Source: an uncultured Angelakisella sp.
GTDB taxonomy: Bacteria > Bacillota > Clostridia > Oscillospirales > Ruminococcaceae
DNA length: 34,096 nucleotides
NCBI GenBank assembly: GCA_910585525.1
Contig: CAJUFR010000020.1
Span: 1 to 34,096, forward strand
Reading direction: 5' to 3'
In this document: in pieces, positions 9,024-15,032 of the stretch
Layout of the letters: each line of letters opens with the position of its first letter
Position numbering within the stretch: position 1 is the first letter of the stretch
Program-made: the position numbers and the translations under genes
The notes under the pieces: model-generated
Database searches by the model: none
Told to the model about the DNA's origin: nothing
What the model saw: only the letters and a program-made list of their open reading frames with translations

Positions 9024-9157
9024 AACATATCCCCCCATATGTTCCCGGATGATCTTTGCCGGTGGTCCCGGCTTCCTTTTTATGGTCTCTCCGCCCCGCC
9101 GGTTTATACATCCGGTCAGGGGGTCGCAGGAGAAAATATACAGGGGGTAGAGGTAAG

Positions 9158-9222
9158 TTTTCCACTCTTTCAACCTGGATTTCCACAAAAGATGTTGAAA
9201 ACCCGGTTGAAAAGGTTGATAA
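9158..9222. promoter_or_regulatory. Cluster of six DnaA-box-like 9-mers
   Basis: Within 65 bp there are TTTTCCACT (9158), CTTTCAACC (9167), ATTTCCACA (9179) on the + strand, and TTTTCAACA (9193-9201), TTTTCAACC (9205-9213), TTATCAACC (9214-9222) on the - strand. Compared with the consensus TTATCCACA, three sites keep the TCCAC core and three carry the TCAAC variant. Spacing is close and regular. DnaA binding is inferred; none of the sites is a perfect consensus box. Confidence 0.45.
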
Positions 9223-9305
9223 CCCCTTTATTTCCCGTGGTTTTCCCGCCCAAGGGCGGTTGTTAAGAACTTTTGTGCCCCTGGAAAGGCCGTTTGTTCT
9301 TTCAT

Positions 9306-9347
9306 ACAGATAGTTTACCCCCCTTGTCAGGGGCGTAAACTATCTGT
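9306..9347. other. Long hairpin of unknown role
   Basis: A perfect 13-bp inverted repeat (ACAGATAGTTTAC at 9306-9318 with its complement at 9335-9347) extends inward by four more G:C pairs after one mismatch, leaving a 6-nt loop. No T tract follows on either strand, so it is not a classic terminator. Confidence 0.6.
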
Positions 9348-9390
9348 TCCGCTGCGGCGGGATCATCCGCTCGCTGCGCTCGCTCGACGC

Positions 9391-9420
9391 GAAAAGAGGG
9401 GCCTTGCGGCCCCCCTTTTC
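9391..9420 (-). terminator. Probable terminator of the sufCB operon
   Basis: A 13-bp arm (9391-9403) pairs with 9408-9420 with one mismatch around a TTGC loop. The stem ends in A:T pairs, so the transcript read leftwards ends in a short U run (CTTTTC). It lies about 50 bp after the stop of the SufB-like gene. Confidence 0.7.
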
Positions 9421-9471
9421 ACACTTTTTCCCCCTCTGTGGCGGTAATTCCCGCTTCTATGGGGGATCTCT

Positions 9472-10389
9472 TTACTTCAAAAAGCCTGCCACGATGCGGG
9501 CCTCGGCCTCCTCCTCGGTGAGGCCCAGGGTGCGCAGCTTCAGAAGCTGCTCCCCGGCGATCTTGCCGATGGCGGCCTCGTGGATGAGGGCGGCGTCGCC
9601 GCTGTTGGCGGTAAGGGCCGGGGCGGCGTCCACCACCCCCTGCTCCCCGATGATGGCGTCGCACTCCGAATGGCCGGTGCAGCGGGCGTTGCCGATGATC
9701 CGGGAGCGGTACTGCTGTCTGGAATGGCCCCGGGCCACCGACCGGGAGATGATATCCGCCCCCGACCCCTCCCCGTCCAGCTGCACGTCAAAGTCGGTCC
9801 TGGCCTGCTGCTCCCCTTCGGTGAGGATGCGCTCCCGCACCAGCAGACGGGCGCCGGGACCCGCCACGGCGCTGGTGCGCCGGGTGCTGCGGTCCACCCC
9901 GCCCAGCTGGCTGGTGTCCATCTCCAGCACGGCGTTTTCCCCCAGGACGATCTCGGTGACCGGGTCGATGGACCGCAGGCCGTGGCCGTGGCCGGTGCCC
10001 ACATGCTTTTCCAGGTACCGGACATGGGAATCCTTCTCCAGAAAGAAGCGGTGGATGCCGTTGTGACGGGCAGCGCCGCCGTCCTCGGTGTGGACGCCGC
10101 ACCCGGCCACGATGGTGATCTCCGCCCCCTCCCCGATGAAGAAGTCGTTGTACACCAAATCATCCAGCCCCCCCTGGGTCACCAGGGCGGGGATGGAGAC
10201 GGTCTCCCCCTTGGTGCCGGGGCGGACCCGGATCACCAGGCCGGGGCCGTCGGCCTTGGATTCGATGGCGATGTTCTCGGTGGACTGGCGGCCGGCGCAC
10301 TGGCCGTCCTCCCGGAGGTTATAGGCCCCCGCGAACTCCCCGGTCCACTCCGACACCTCCCGCAGGAGGTCTTTTGTGATCTGCTTCAT
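9472..10389 (-). CDS. sufB: SufB/SufD-family Fe-S cluster scaffold protein (short form)
   Basis: A 305-residue SufB/SufD-family protein, about two thirds of the length of classical SufB (about 470). It begins MKQITKDLLREVSEWTGEF and has the beta-helix core with repeated Gly/Val turns, then the conserved end (HEAAIGKIAGEQLLKLRTLG and EEEAEARIVAGF). The core assembles Fe-S clusters with the ATPase SufC. The start at 10389 overlaps the sufC stop by 4 bp, and a longer upstream reading is rejected because it would lie inside sufC. No sufS, sufU or sufD is adjacent. This short two-gene form matches what has been called the SUF-like minimal system (SMS). Confidence 0.9.
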   Translation of the reverse strand: MKQITKDLLREVSEWTGEFAGAYNLREDGQCAGRQSTENIAIESKADGPGLVIRVRPGTKGETVSIPALVTQGGLDDLVYNDFFIGEGAEITIVAGCGVHTEDGGAARHNGIHRFFLEKDSHVRYLEKHVGTGHGHGLRSIDPVTEIVLGENAVLEMDTSQLGGVDRSTRRTSAVAGPGARLLVRERILTEGEQQARTDFDVQLDGEGSGADIISRSVARGHSRQQYRSRIIGNARCTGHSECDAIIGEQGVVDAAPALTANSGDAALIHEAAIGKIAGEQLLKLRTLGLTEEEAEARIVAGFLK

Positions 10390-11111
10390 ATGGCATCCTC
10401 CTTCCCCGGGCAGGCGGCACAGGCTCCCTGGCCGGACAACAGCCCCGGCAGCAGCTTTTCCCCGGGGCCCTGGTCCTGGACCCGGCCGCCGGAGATGACC
10501 ACCAGCTCGTCGGCGATGGAGAGGATGCGCTCCTGGTGGGAGATGACCACCACCGCACCCTCCAGGTCCTTGCGCAGTTCCTGGAACACCTGGATGAGGT
10601 TCTGGAAACTCCACAGGTCGATGCCGGCCTCCGGCTCGTCAAAGATCCAGAGGCGGCTCTTCCGGGCCAGGACGGTGGCGATCTCGATGCGCTTGATCTC
10701 CCCGCCGGAGAGGGTGGCGTCCACCTCCCGGGAGATGTACTCCCGGGCGCAGAGCCCCACCCGGCTGAGGATGGCGCAGAGGGTGTCCTCGTCCAGCTGG
10801 CCGCCCCCGGCCAGTTCCAGCAGGTCCCGGACGGTGAGGCCCTTGAACCGCACCGGCTGCTGGAAGGCGTAGCTGACCCCCTTCCTTGCCCGGCTGGTGA
10901 CATCCAGGGGGGTGATGTCCTCCCCGTCCAGCAGGATGCGCCCGCTGTCCGGGGTCTCCAGGCCGGCCACCAGCTTGGCGATGGTGGTCTTGCCGCCGCC
11001 GTTGGGCCCGGTGATGACGGTGAGTTTGCCGTCCGGCACCTCCAGGTCCACGCCCCGGAGCACCGGCCCGCCGCCGGGGGCGCTCCAGGTGAGGTTTTCC
11101 AATCTCAGCAT
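10386..11111 (-). CDS. sufC: SufC-type ATPase for Fe-S cluster assembly
   Basis: A 241-residue ABC-family ATPase without membrane segments. It shows Walker A GPNGGGKTT near residue 35, a Q-loop (AFQQPVRF), the signature LSGGEIKR, Walker B LWIFDEPEAG and the switch His (VISHQ). SufC hydrolyses ATP to drive conformational change in the SufB scaffold. A Cys-rich tail (ACAACPGKE) is unusual. An AAGGAGGAAA ribosome binding site precedes the ATG. A MITE-like element lies 53 bp upstream, where the promoter would be expected. Confidence 0.92.
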   Translation of the reverse strand: MLRLENLTWSAPGGGPVLRGVDLEVPDGKLTVITGPNGGGKTTIAKLVAGLETPDSGRILLDGEDITPLDVTSRARKGVSYAFQQPVRFKGLTVRDLLELAGGGQLDEDTLCAILSRVGLCAREYISREVDATLSGGEIKRIEIATVLARKSRLWIFDEPEAGIDLWSFQNLIQVFQELRKDLEGAVVVISHQERILSIADELVVISGGRVQDQGPGEKLLPGLLSGQGACAACPGKEDAI

Positions 11112-11163
11112 ATTTTCATTTCCTCCTTGCCCGTGGTATCACGGATGCAGGTTTTTTCACGGA

Positions 11164-11330
11164 TAAGAAGCTGTTCAGTATCTAGACGTGTGGTGGATGG
11201 CAAGGGATTTTTTCGTCAGGCGCAGACAAATTTTTGCAGCAATACTGTATGTATTGCAAAAAAATTTGGCAAAGCATGGCGGAAAAAGACCTGCCAGACG
11301 CCGTGCGGATAGATGCTGAACAGGTTCTTA
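11164..11330. mobile_element. MITE-like element, copy 1, upstream of sufC
   Basis: A 167-bp segment with imperfect terminal inverted repeats about 50 bp long. It opens TAAGAAGCTGTTCAGTATCTA and the reverse complement of its end is TAAGAACCTGTTCAGCATCT followed by A. The arms continue inward (GGGATTTTTTCG against GGTCTTTTTCCG) to a central palindrome GCAATACTGTATGTATTGC. The whole element can fold into one long hairpin. It has no coding capacity. It shares its arms with the copy at 14841-15032. The TA at both ends might be a duplicated target, but copy 2 lacks it. Confidence 0.75.
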
Positions 11331-11372
11331 GGGTATTATACCACAAAGTGGGGGGATGCTACAACCAAATAT

Positions 11373-11406
11373 GCCCATCCGTCATGGGCGGGCGGATGGG
11401 CTTTTT
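11373..11406. terminator. Hairpin after the P-type ATPase gene, possible terminator
   Basis: GCCCATCCG (11373-11381) pairs with CGGATGGGC (11393-11401) around an 11-nt loop, with five T on the + side. Read leftwards, as needed for the ATPase gene ending at 11416, the trailing sequence is only ATATTTGG, so termination in that direction would be weak. Confidence 0.5.
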
Positions 11407-11415
11407 GTCTGAGGG

Positions 11416-13275
11416 CTACTTTTCCTTCACCTGCAACGCCCGGGTGGCGTTGAGGATGGCGATCACCGACACCCCCACGTCGGCAAACACCGCCTCCCAC
11501 ATGTTGGCGGCGCCCAGCGCCCCCAGCACCAGCACCGCCACCTTTACCCCCAGGGCAAAGATGATGTTCTGGCGGGCGATGGACAGGGTGCGCTTGGCGA
11601 TGGCGATGGCAACGGGGAGTTTGCTGGGGGCGTCGTCCATCAGCACGATGTCGGCGGCCTCGATGGCGGCGTCGGAGCCCAGTCCCCCCATGGCGATGCC
11701 CACATCGGCACGGGACAGCACCGGGGCGTCGTTGATGCCGTCCCCCACAAAGGCCAGCTTGCCCTTGGGGGAGGTCCCGGCAAGCAGCTGCTCCACACGG
11801 GCCACCTTGTCCCCCGGCAGCAGCTGGGCGTGGACCTCGTCCAGACCCAGTTCCCGGGCCACGGCCTCCCCCACCTCCCGGGCGTCGCCGGTGAGCATCA
11901 CCGTCTTTCGGATGCCCATGGCCTTCAGGGCGGCGATGGCTTCCTTGGCGTCCTCCTTGGGCTGGTCGGCGATGACGATGTGCCCGGCGTAGCCGCCATC
12001 CACCGCCAGGTGGACGATGGTGCCCACCTTTTCGCAGTCCTCGCAGGTGACGCCGTTTTCCTCCATCAGCTTGTGGTTGCCAGCCAGCACCACCTGGCCG
12101 TCCACCTCTGCCCGGACCCCCCGGCCGGAAAGCTCCTGGGCCTCCGGCACCCGGGTCCGGTCCGCCTCCTTACCCCAGGCGCGGCGGAGGGAAAGGGAGA
12201 TAGGGTGCTCCGACCAGCTTTCGGCCAGGGCGGCAAGTTCCAGCAGTTCCGCCTCGTCCATTCCCTCCCGGGGATGGATGGCGGCCACCTCGAACACCCC
12301 CTTGGTGAGGGTGCCGGTCTTGTCAAACACCACCACCTCGGTGTTGGAAAGGGCCTCCAGGTAGTTGCTCCCCTTCACCAGGATGCCCGCCTTGGAAGCC
12401 CCGCCGATGCCCCCGAAGAAGCTGAGGGGCACCGAGATCACCAGGGCGCAGGGGCAGGAGATGACCAGGAAGATGAGGGCCCGGTGGATGCTCTCCTGCC
12501 AGCCCACCGGGGCCAGCAGGGGGGTGACCAGGGCCACCAGCACGGCGGCGGCCACCACCGCCGGGGTGTACCAGCGGGCGAACCGGGTGATGAAGTTCTC
12601 CACCCGGGCCTTTTTGGTGCTGGAATTTTCCACCAGGTCCAGGATGCGGGCCACGGTGGATTCGCCGTAGGGCTTTTGCACCCGCACCCGCAGCAGGCCG
12701 CTTTGGTTGATGCAGCCGCTGATGACCTCCCCGCCGGGGCCCACCGAACGGGGCAGGCTCTCCCCGGTGAGGGCGGCGGTGTCCAGGGACGAGGTCCCCT
12801 CCAGGACGATGCCGTCCAGGGGCACCCGCTCCCCGGCCTTGATGACGATGGTATCCCCCACCGCCACCTCCTCCGGGTCCACCTGGCAGAGGTCCCCGTC
12901 CCGCTCCAGGTTGGCGTAGTCGGGGCGGATATCCATCAGGGCGGCGATGGACCGGCGGGAGCGGCCCACGGCGTAGCTTTGGAACAACTCCCCCACCTGG
13001 TAGAAGAGCATCACCGCCACCCCCTCCGGGTACTCCCCGGTGAGGAAGGCCCCCACGGTGGCCAGGGCCATGAGGAAGTTCTCGTCAAACACCTGGCCGC
13101 CCAGGATGTTCCGCACCGCCTTGTACAGGATATCCCAGCCGATGAGGAGATAGGGAACCAGGTAGAGCAGCCACCGGGGCAGGGGGATGGCCGCCGCCCC
13201 TCCCAGCTGGAGGGCCAGCAGCAGGGCGCCGCTGCCCAGTATCCGGGCCAGGGTCTTTTTCTGTCGCTTGGTCAT
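11416..13275 (-). CDS. cadA: Zn2+/Cd2+/Pb2+-exporting P1B-type ATPase
   Basis: A 619-residue heavy-metal efflux ATPase. It has the metal-channel motif SCPCALVIS, the phosphorylation site DKTGTLT, the actuator TGES loop and the hinge GDGINDAPVL. Near the C-terminus a Lys in GVKVAVLVLG and the FADVG motif match the P1B-2 (Zn/Cd/Pb) group. There is no metal-binding HMA domain on the N-terminus; that domain is a separate gene just upstream. I prefer the ATG at 13275, which has GAGGTG 9 nt upstream, over the GTG four codons earlier that has no ribosome binding site. It is the last gene of a three-gene detoxification operon. Confidence 0.93.
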   Translation of the reverse strand: MTKRQKKTLARILGSGALLLALQLGGAAAIPLPRWLLYLVPYLLIGWDILYKAVRNILGGQVFDENFLMALATVGAFLTGEYPEGVAVMLFYQVGELFQSYAVGRSRRSIAALMDIRPDYANLERDGDLCQVDPEEVAVGDTIVIKAGERVPLDGIVLEGTSSLDTAALTGESLPRSVGPGGEVISGCINQSGLLRVRVQKPYGESTVARILDLVENSSTKKARVENFITRFARWYTPAVVAAAVLVALVTPLLAPVGWQESIHRALIFLVISCPCALVISVPLSFFGGIGGASKAGILVKGSNYLEALSNTEVVVFDKTGTLTKGVFEVAAIHPREGMDEAELLELAALAESWSEHPISLSLRRAWGKEADRTRVPEAQELSGRGVRAEVDGQVVLAGNHKLMEENGVTCEDCEKVGTIVHLAVDGGYAGHIVIADQPKEDAKEAIAALKAMGIRKTVMLTGDAREVGEAVARELGLDEVHAQLLPGDKVARVEQLLAGTSPKGKLAFVGDGINDAPVLSRADVGIAMGGLGSDAAIEAADIVLMDDAPSKLPVAIAIAKRTLSIARQNIIFALGVKVAVLVLGALGAANMWEAVFADVGVSVIAILNATRALQVKEK

Positions 13276-13299
13276 GGAAGACAGCACCTCATTTCTGCG

Positions 13300-13521
13300 T
13301 CATTTTAACACGATCTGGCAGTCCGGTTCGATCTTTTTGCAGACCCGGACCGCCTCCTTCAGGATGGCGTCGAAGCGGCTGTCCTCCGCCTCCAGGGTCA
13401 GCTTCTGGGTCATGAAGCTGACGGTGACGGCGGTGACGCCGTCGATACGGCGGATGGCATCCTCCATTTTGGCGGCGCAGTTGGCGCAATCCAGGTCGAT
13501 GAGTTTGAAGGTCTTTTTCAT
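13300..13521 (-). CDS. Free-standing heavy-metal-associated (HMA) domain protein
   Basis: A 73-residue HMA-fold protein with the metal site DLDCANCAAKMEDAI (Cys-x-x-Cys near residue 10). Such proteins bind soft metals and deliver them to partner ATPases. The start MKKTFKLIDL at 13521 has an AAGGGG ribosome binding site; the open frame upstream is non-coding. It lies 24 bp before the ATPase and after the ArsR-type repressor. Because the ATPase lacks its own HMA domain, this protein probably stands in for it as a detached metal-donor domain. Confidence 0.9.
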   Translation of the reverse strand: MKKTFKLIDLDCANCAAKMEDAIRRIDGVTAVTVSFMTQKLTLEAEDSRFDAILKEAVRVCKKIEPDCQIVLK

Positions 13522-13546
13522 GATGATATCCCCTTTCCTAATATGT

Positions 13547-13906
13547 TCACTCGCTGATATGCTCCATCCCCTGGCCGATGATGGCCCGCACATGGGCGTC
13601 GGCCAAAGAGTAGAACACCGTTTTCCCCTGGCGGCGGTACTTCACCAGCTTGCTTTTTTTCAGCACCTGCAGCTGGTGGGAGATGGCGGACTGGGTCATC
13701 CCCAGCAGCTGGGCGATGTCACAGACGCACATCTCCGATTCAAACAGCAGGTACAGGATGCGGATGCGGGTGGAATCCCCAAAGACCTTGAACAGTTCCG
13801 CCAGGTCGAAGAGGGCTCCTTCCTCCGGCATCTCCGCCTCCACCCGGCGCACCACATCCTCGTGGAGGTGCATATAGCCGCAGCAGGGGGCTTGCTTGTT
13901 GGACAT
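13547..13906 (-). CDS. ArsR/SmtB-family metal-responsive repressor
   Basis: A 119-residue winged-helix repressor. The metal-site signature EMCVCDIAQLLG precedes the recognition helix (MTQSAISHQLQVLKKSKLV), followed by a beta-wing (KYRRQGKTVFYSL) and an N-terminal Cys pair (APCCGYMHLHED), as in CadC-type sensors. Such proteins leave the operator when Zn, Cd or Pb binds. The start at 13906 is chosen for its AAAGGATG ribosome binding site; the ATG at 13924 has none and lies inside the operator. It is first in the operon and should repress itself and the two efflux genes. Confidence 0.93.
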   Translation of the reverse strand: MSNKQAPCCGYMHLHEDVVRRVEAEMPEEGALFDLAELFKVFGDSTRIRILYLLFESEMCVCDIAQLLGMTQSAISHQLQVLKKSKLVKYRRQGKTVFYSLADAHVRAIIGQGMEHISE

Positions 13907-13922
13907 GGTCAAACATCCTTTC

Positions 13923-13942
13923 ATATGAGCTATTGTTCATAT
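13923..13942 (-). promoter_or_regulatory. Operator of the ArsR/SmtB-type repressor
   Basis: ATATGA and TTCATAT half sites flank a 7-bp centre, the ATATGAnC...TGTTCATAT dyad pattern typical of ArsR/SmtB operators. It overlaps the predicted transcription start (about 13938) just downstream of the -10 box, so binding would block the promoter. Confidence 0.75.
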
Positions 13943-13944
13943 AT

Positions 13945-13973
13945 ATGATACCACCGCCCCCTTTGCCTGTCAA
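13945..13973 (-). promoter_or_regulatory. Sigma-A promoter of the metal efflux operon
   Basis: Read leftwards: a perfect -35 TTGACA (13968-13973), a 17-bp spacer, and -10 TATCAT (13945-13950). It directs transcription into the repressor gene and abuts the operator. Confidence 0.85.
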
Positions 13974-14026
13974 GGGGGCAGGAAAAATTTAATAGGACGC
14001 CGGCAGGAAAAATTTTACAGTGCAAC

Positions 14027-14062
14027 AAAGCCGCTTGGTCTACTCATCGACCAAGCGGCTTT
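14027..14062 (-). terminator. Hairpin overlapping the end of the LytTR gene
   Basis: A perfect 14-bp stem (14027-14040 with 14049-14062) has an 8-nt loop that contains the stop codon of the upstream gene. The U run after it is short (UUUGUUG), so efficiency is uncertain. Confidence 0.65.
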
Positions 14063-14813
14063 GGTAGGCTTCCAGGCTGTTCCGCAGCCCGGCGAAGGCG
14101 GCCCGTGGCACCGGGATGAACGCCCCGCCGTCCATCTCCACCTGGCTGGCCTCCTTGTCCAGGCGGCGGACAAAGGCCAGGTTCACCACGCAGGAGGCGG
14201 AGACCCAGGCGAAGTTCCCGGTCTGGAGAAGGGGCTGGATCAGCTGGCTGAAGGGGACCCGCAGCACGCTGCTGCGGACCTCCTCCCCGTCCGCCAGGAC
14301 GCAGCGGACCACATGGCCCCGGTAGTGGGCCCGCGCCAGCCGGTGGCAGGGTATCTCCCGCTGTCCCCCGGGGGTGGGGAGGACCAGGACGGTCTCCGGG
14401 GGCTGCACCTCCGGGGCCAGTTCCGCCGCCACCCGGTCCAGCACCTGGAACACATCGGTATCCGCCAGGGGGAGGGGGAGGCAGGCGGCCAGGTCCAGGG
14501 GATCGTCGGGCCGGGGGTGGAGGAAGGCGGCGTGGGGGGAGGCGGTAAAAGCCACGATGGCCAGTCCCGGGGCCTTTTCCCGGAGGACGGCCTGAGGGGA
14601 CCGGCCGTCCATCCAGGGCTGGCGCAGGTGGTAGTCCAAAAGGCAGAGGTGGCAGCCGCCCCCCCACCGCAGGTGGTCCACCAGGTCGTAAAGGGCCTGG
14701 AAGCGCCGCACCCGCATGGAGAAGCCGGGGCGCTGCTCCTGGTACCGGTCCAGGATGGCCAGTTGGTTCTCCAGCTCGGTGATGTTGTCGTTACAGATGG
14801 CGATGTCCAGCAT
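14040..14813 (-). CDS. LytTR-family response regulator
   Basis: A 257-residue regulator. The N-terminal receiver domain begins MLDIAICNDN, with acidic residues Asn-Asp at the usual place, LDYHL holding the likely phosphorylated Asp, and AFTAS giving the switch Thr. The C-terminal half is a LytTR DNA-binding domain: a long beta-rich segment (REIPCHRLARAHYRGHVV), then NFAWVSASCVVNLAFVRRLDK and PVPRAAFAGLRNSL. It has no histidine kinase beside it. The ATG at 14813 has an AAGGAGG ribosome binding site, and an apparent N-terminal extension further upstream is rejected because it would run through the MITE-like element. Target genes are not evident. Confidence 0.87.
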   Translation of the reverse strand: MLDIAICNDNITELENQLAILDRYQEQRPGFSMRVRRFQALYDLVDHLRWGGGCHLCLLDYHLRQPWMDGRSPQAVLREKAPGLAIVAFTASPHAAFLHPRPDDPLDLAACLPLPLADTDVFQVLDRVAAELAPEVQPPETVLVLPTPGGQREIPCHRLARAHYRGHVVRCVLADGEEVRSSVLRVPFSQLIQPLLQTGNFAWVSASCVVNLAFVRRLDKEASQVEMDGGAFIPVPRAAFAGLRNSLEAYQSRLVDE

Positions 14814-14840
14814 AGAGGACCTCCTTTTCGCTGGTGGATC

Positions 14841-15032
14841 AGAACCTGTATTCATAATCGGATGATGCAGGCAGGGCAAGGGATTTTTTCGCCCTGCAAG
14901 GCAAAAATCCGCAGACAATACTTTGTGTATTCGGCGTAGCCGACGTGCCCGTAAGGGCTCAAGGATTTTTAACGCAGCAGGGCGGAAAAAGACCTGGCCT
15001 GACTGCATTAGACGGTTGTGGATACAGGTTCT
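14841..15032. mobile_element. MITE-like element, copy 2, at the 3' end of the UPF0371 gene
   Basis: A 192-bp segment with the same arms as the element at 11164-11330. It opens AGAACCTGTATTCATAATCG, and the reverse complement of its end opens AGAACCTGTATCCACAACCG. Both copies carry GGCAAGGGATTTTTTCG on the left and GGCGGAAAAAGACCTG on the right, around a variable centre containing ACAATACTTTGTGTATT. No coding capacity. It lies between the UPF0371 gene and the LytTR gene and touches the former's stop codon. Confidence 0.75.

Larger units (their letters stand above)
9024..9471. other. 448-bp intergenic region with DnaA-box-like cluster and hairpins
   Basis: No convincing gene is present. From left to right it holds a leader of about 110 bp for the gene at 8757-9023, the DnaA-box-like cluster (9158-9222), a strong hairpin (9306-9347), a GC-rich stretch with CGCTCG-type repeats (about 9355-9390) and the SUF terminator (9391-9420). 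Confidence 0.6.

Noticed and set aside
9158..9222. Chromosomal replication origin
   Set aside because: No dnaA, dnaN, rpmH or gyr genes are nearby and there is no clear AT-rich unwinding region. Kept only as a DnaA-box-like cluster.
10387..10614. Extended N-terminus for the SufB-like protein
   Set aside because: It would lie wholly within sufC. The ATG at 10389 with the ATGA overlap and a normal SufB-type N-terminus is the better start.
11830..13308. Open frame (+) antisense to the P-type ATPase
   Set aside because: The product is His/Gly/Leu-rich shadow sequence; the - strand carries all P1B-ATPase motifs.
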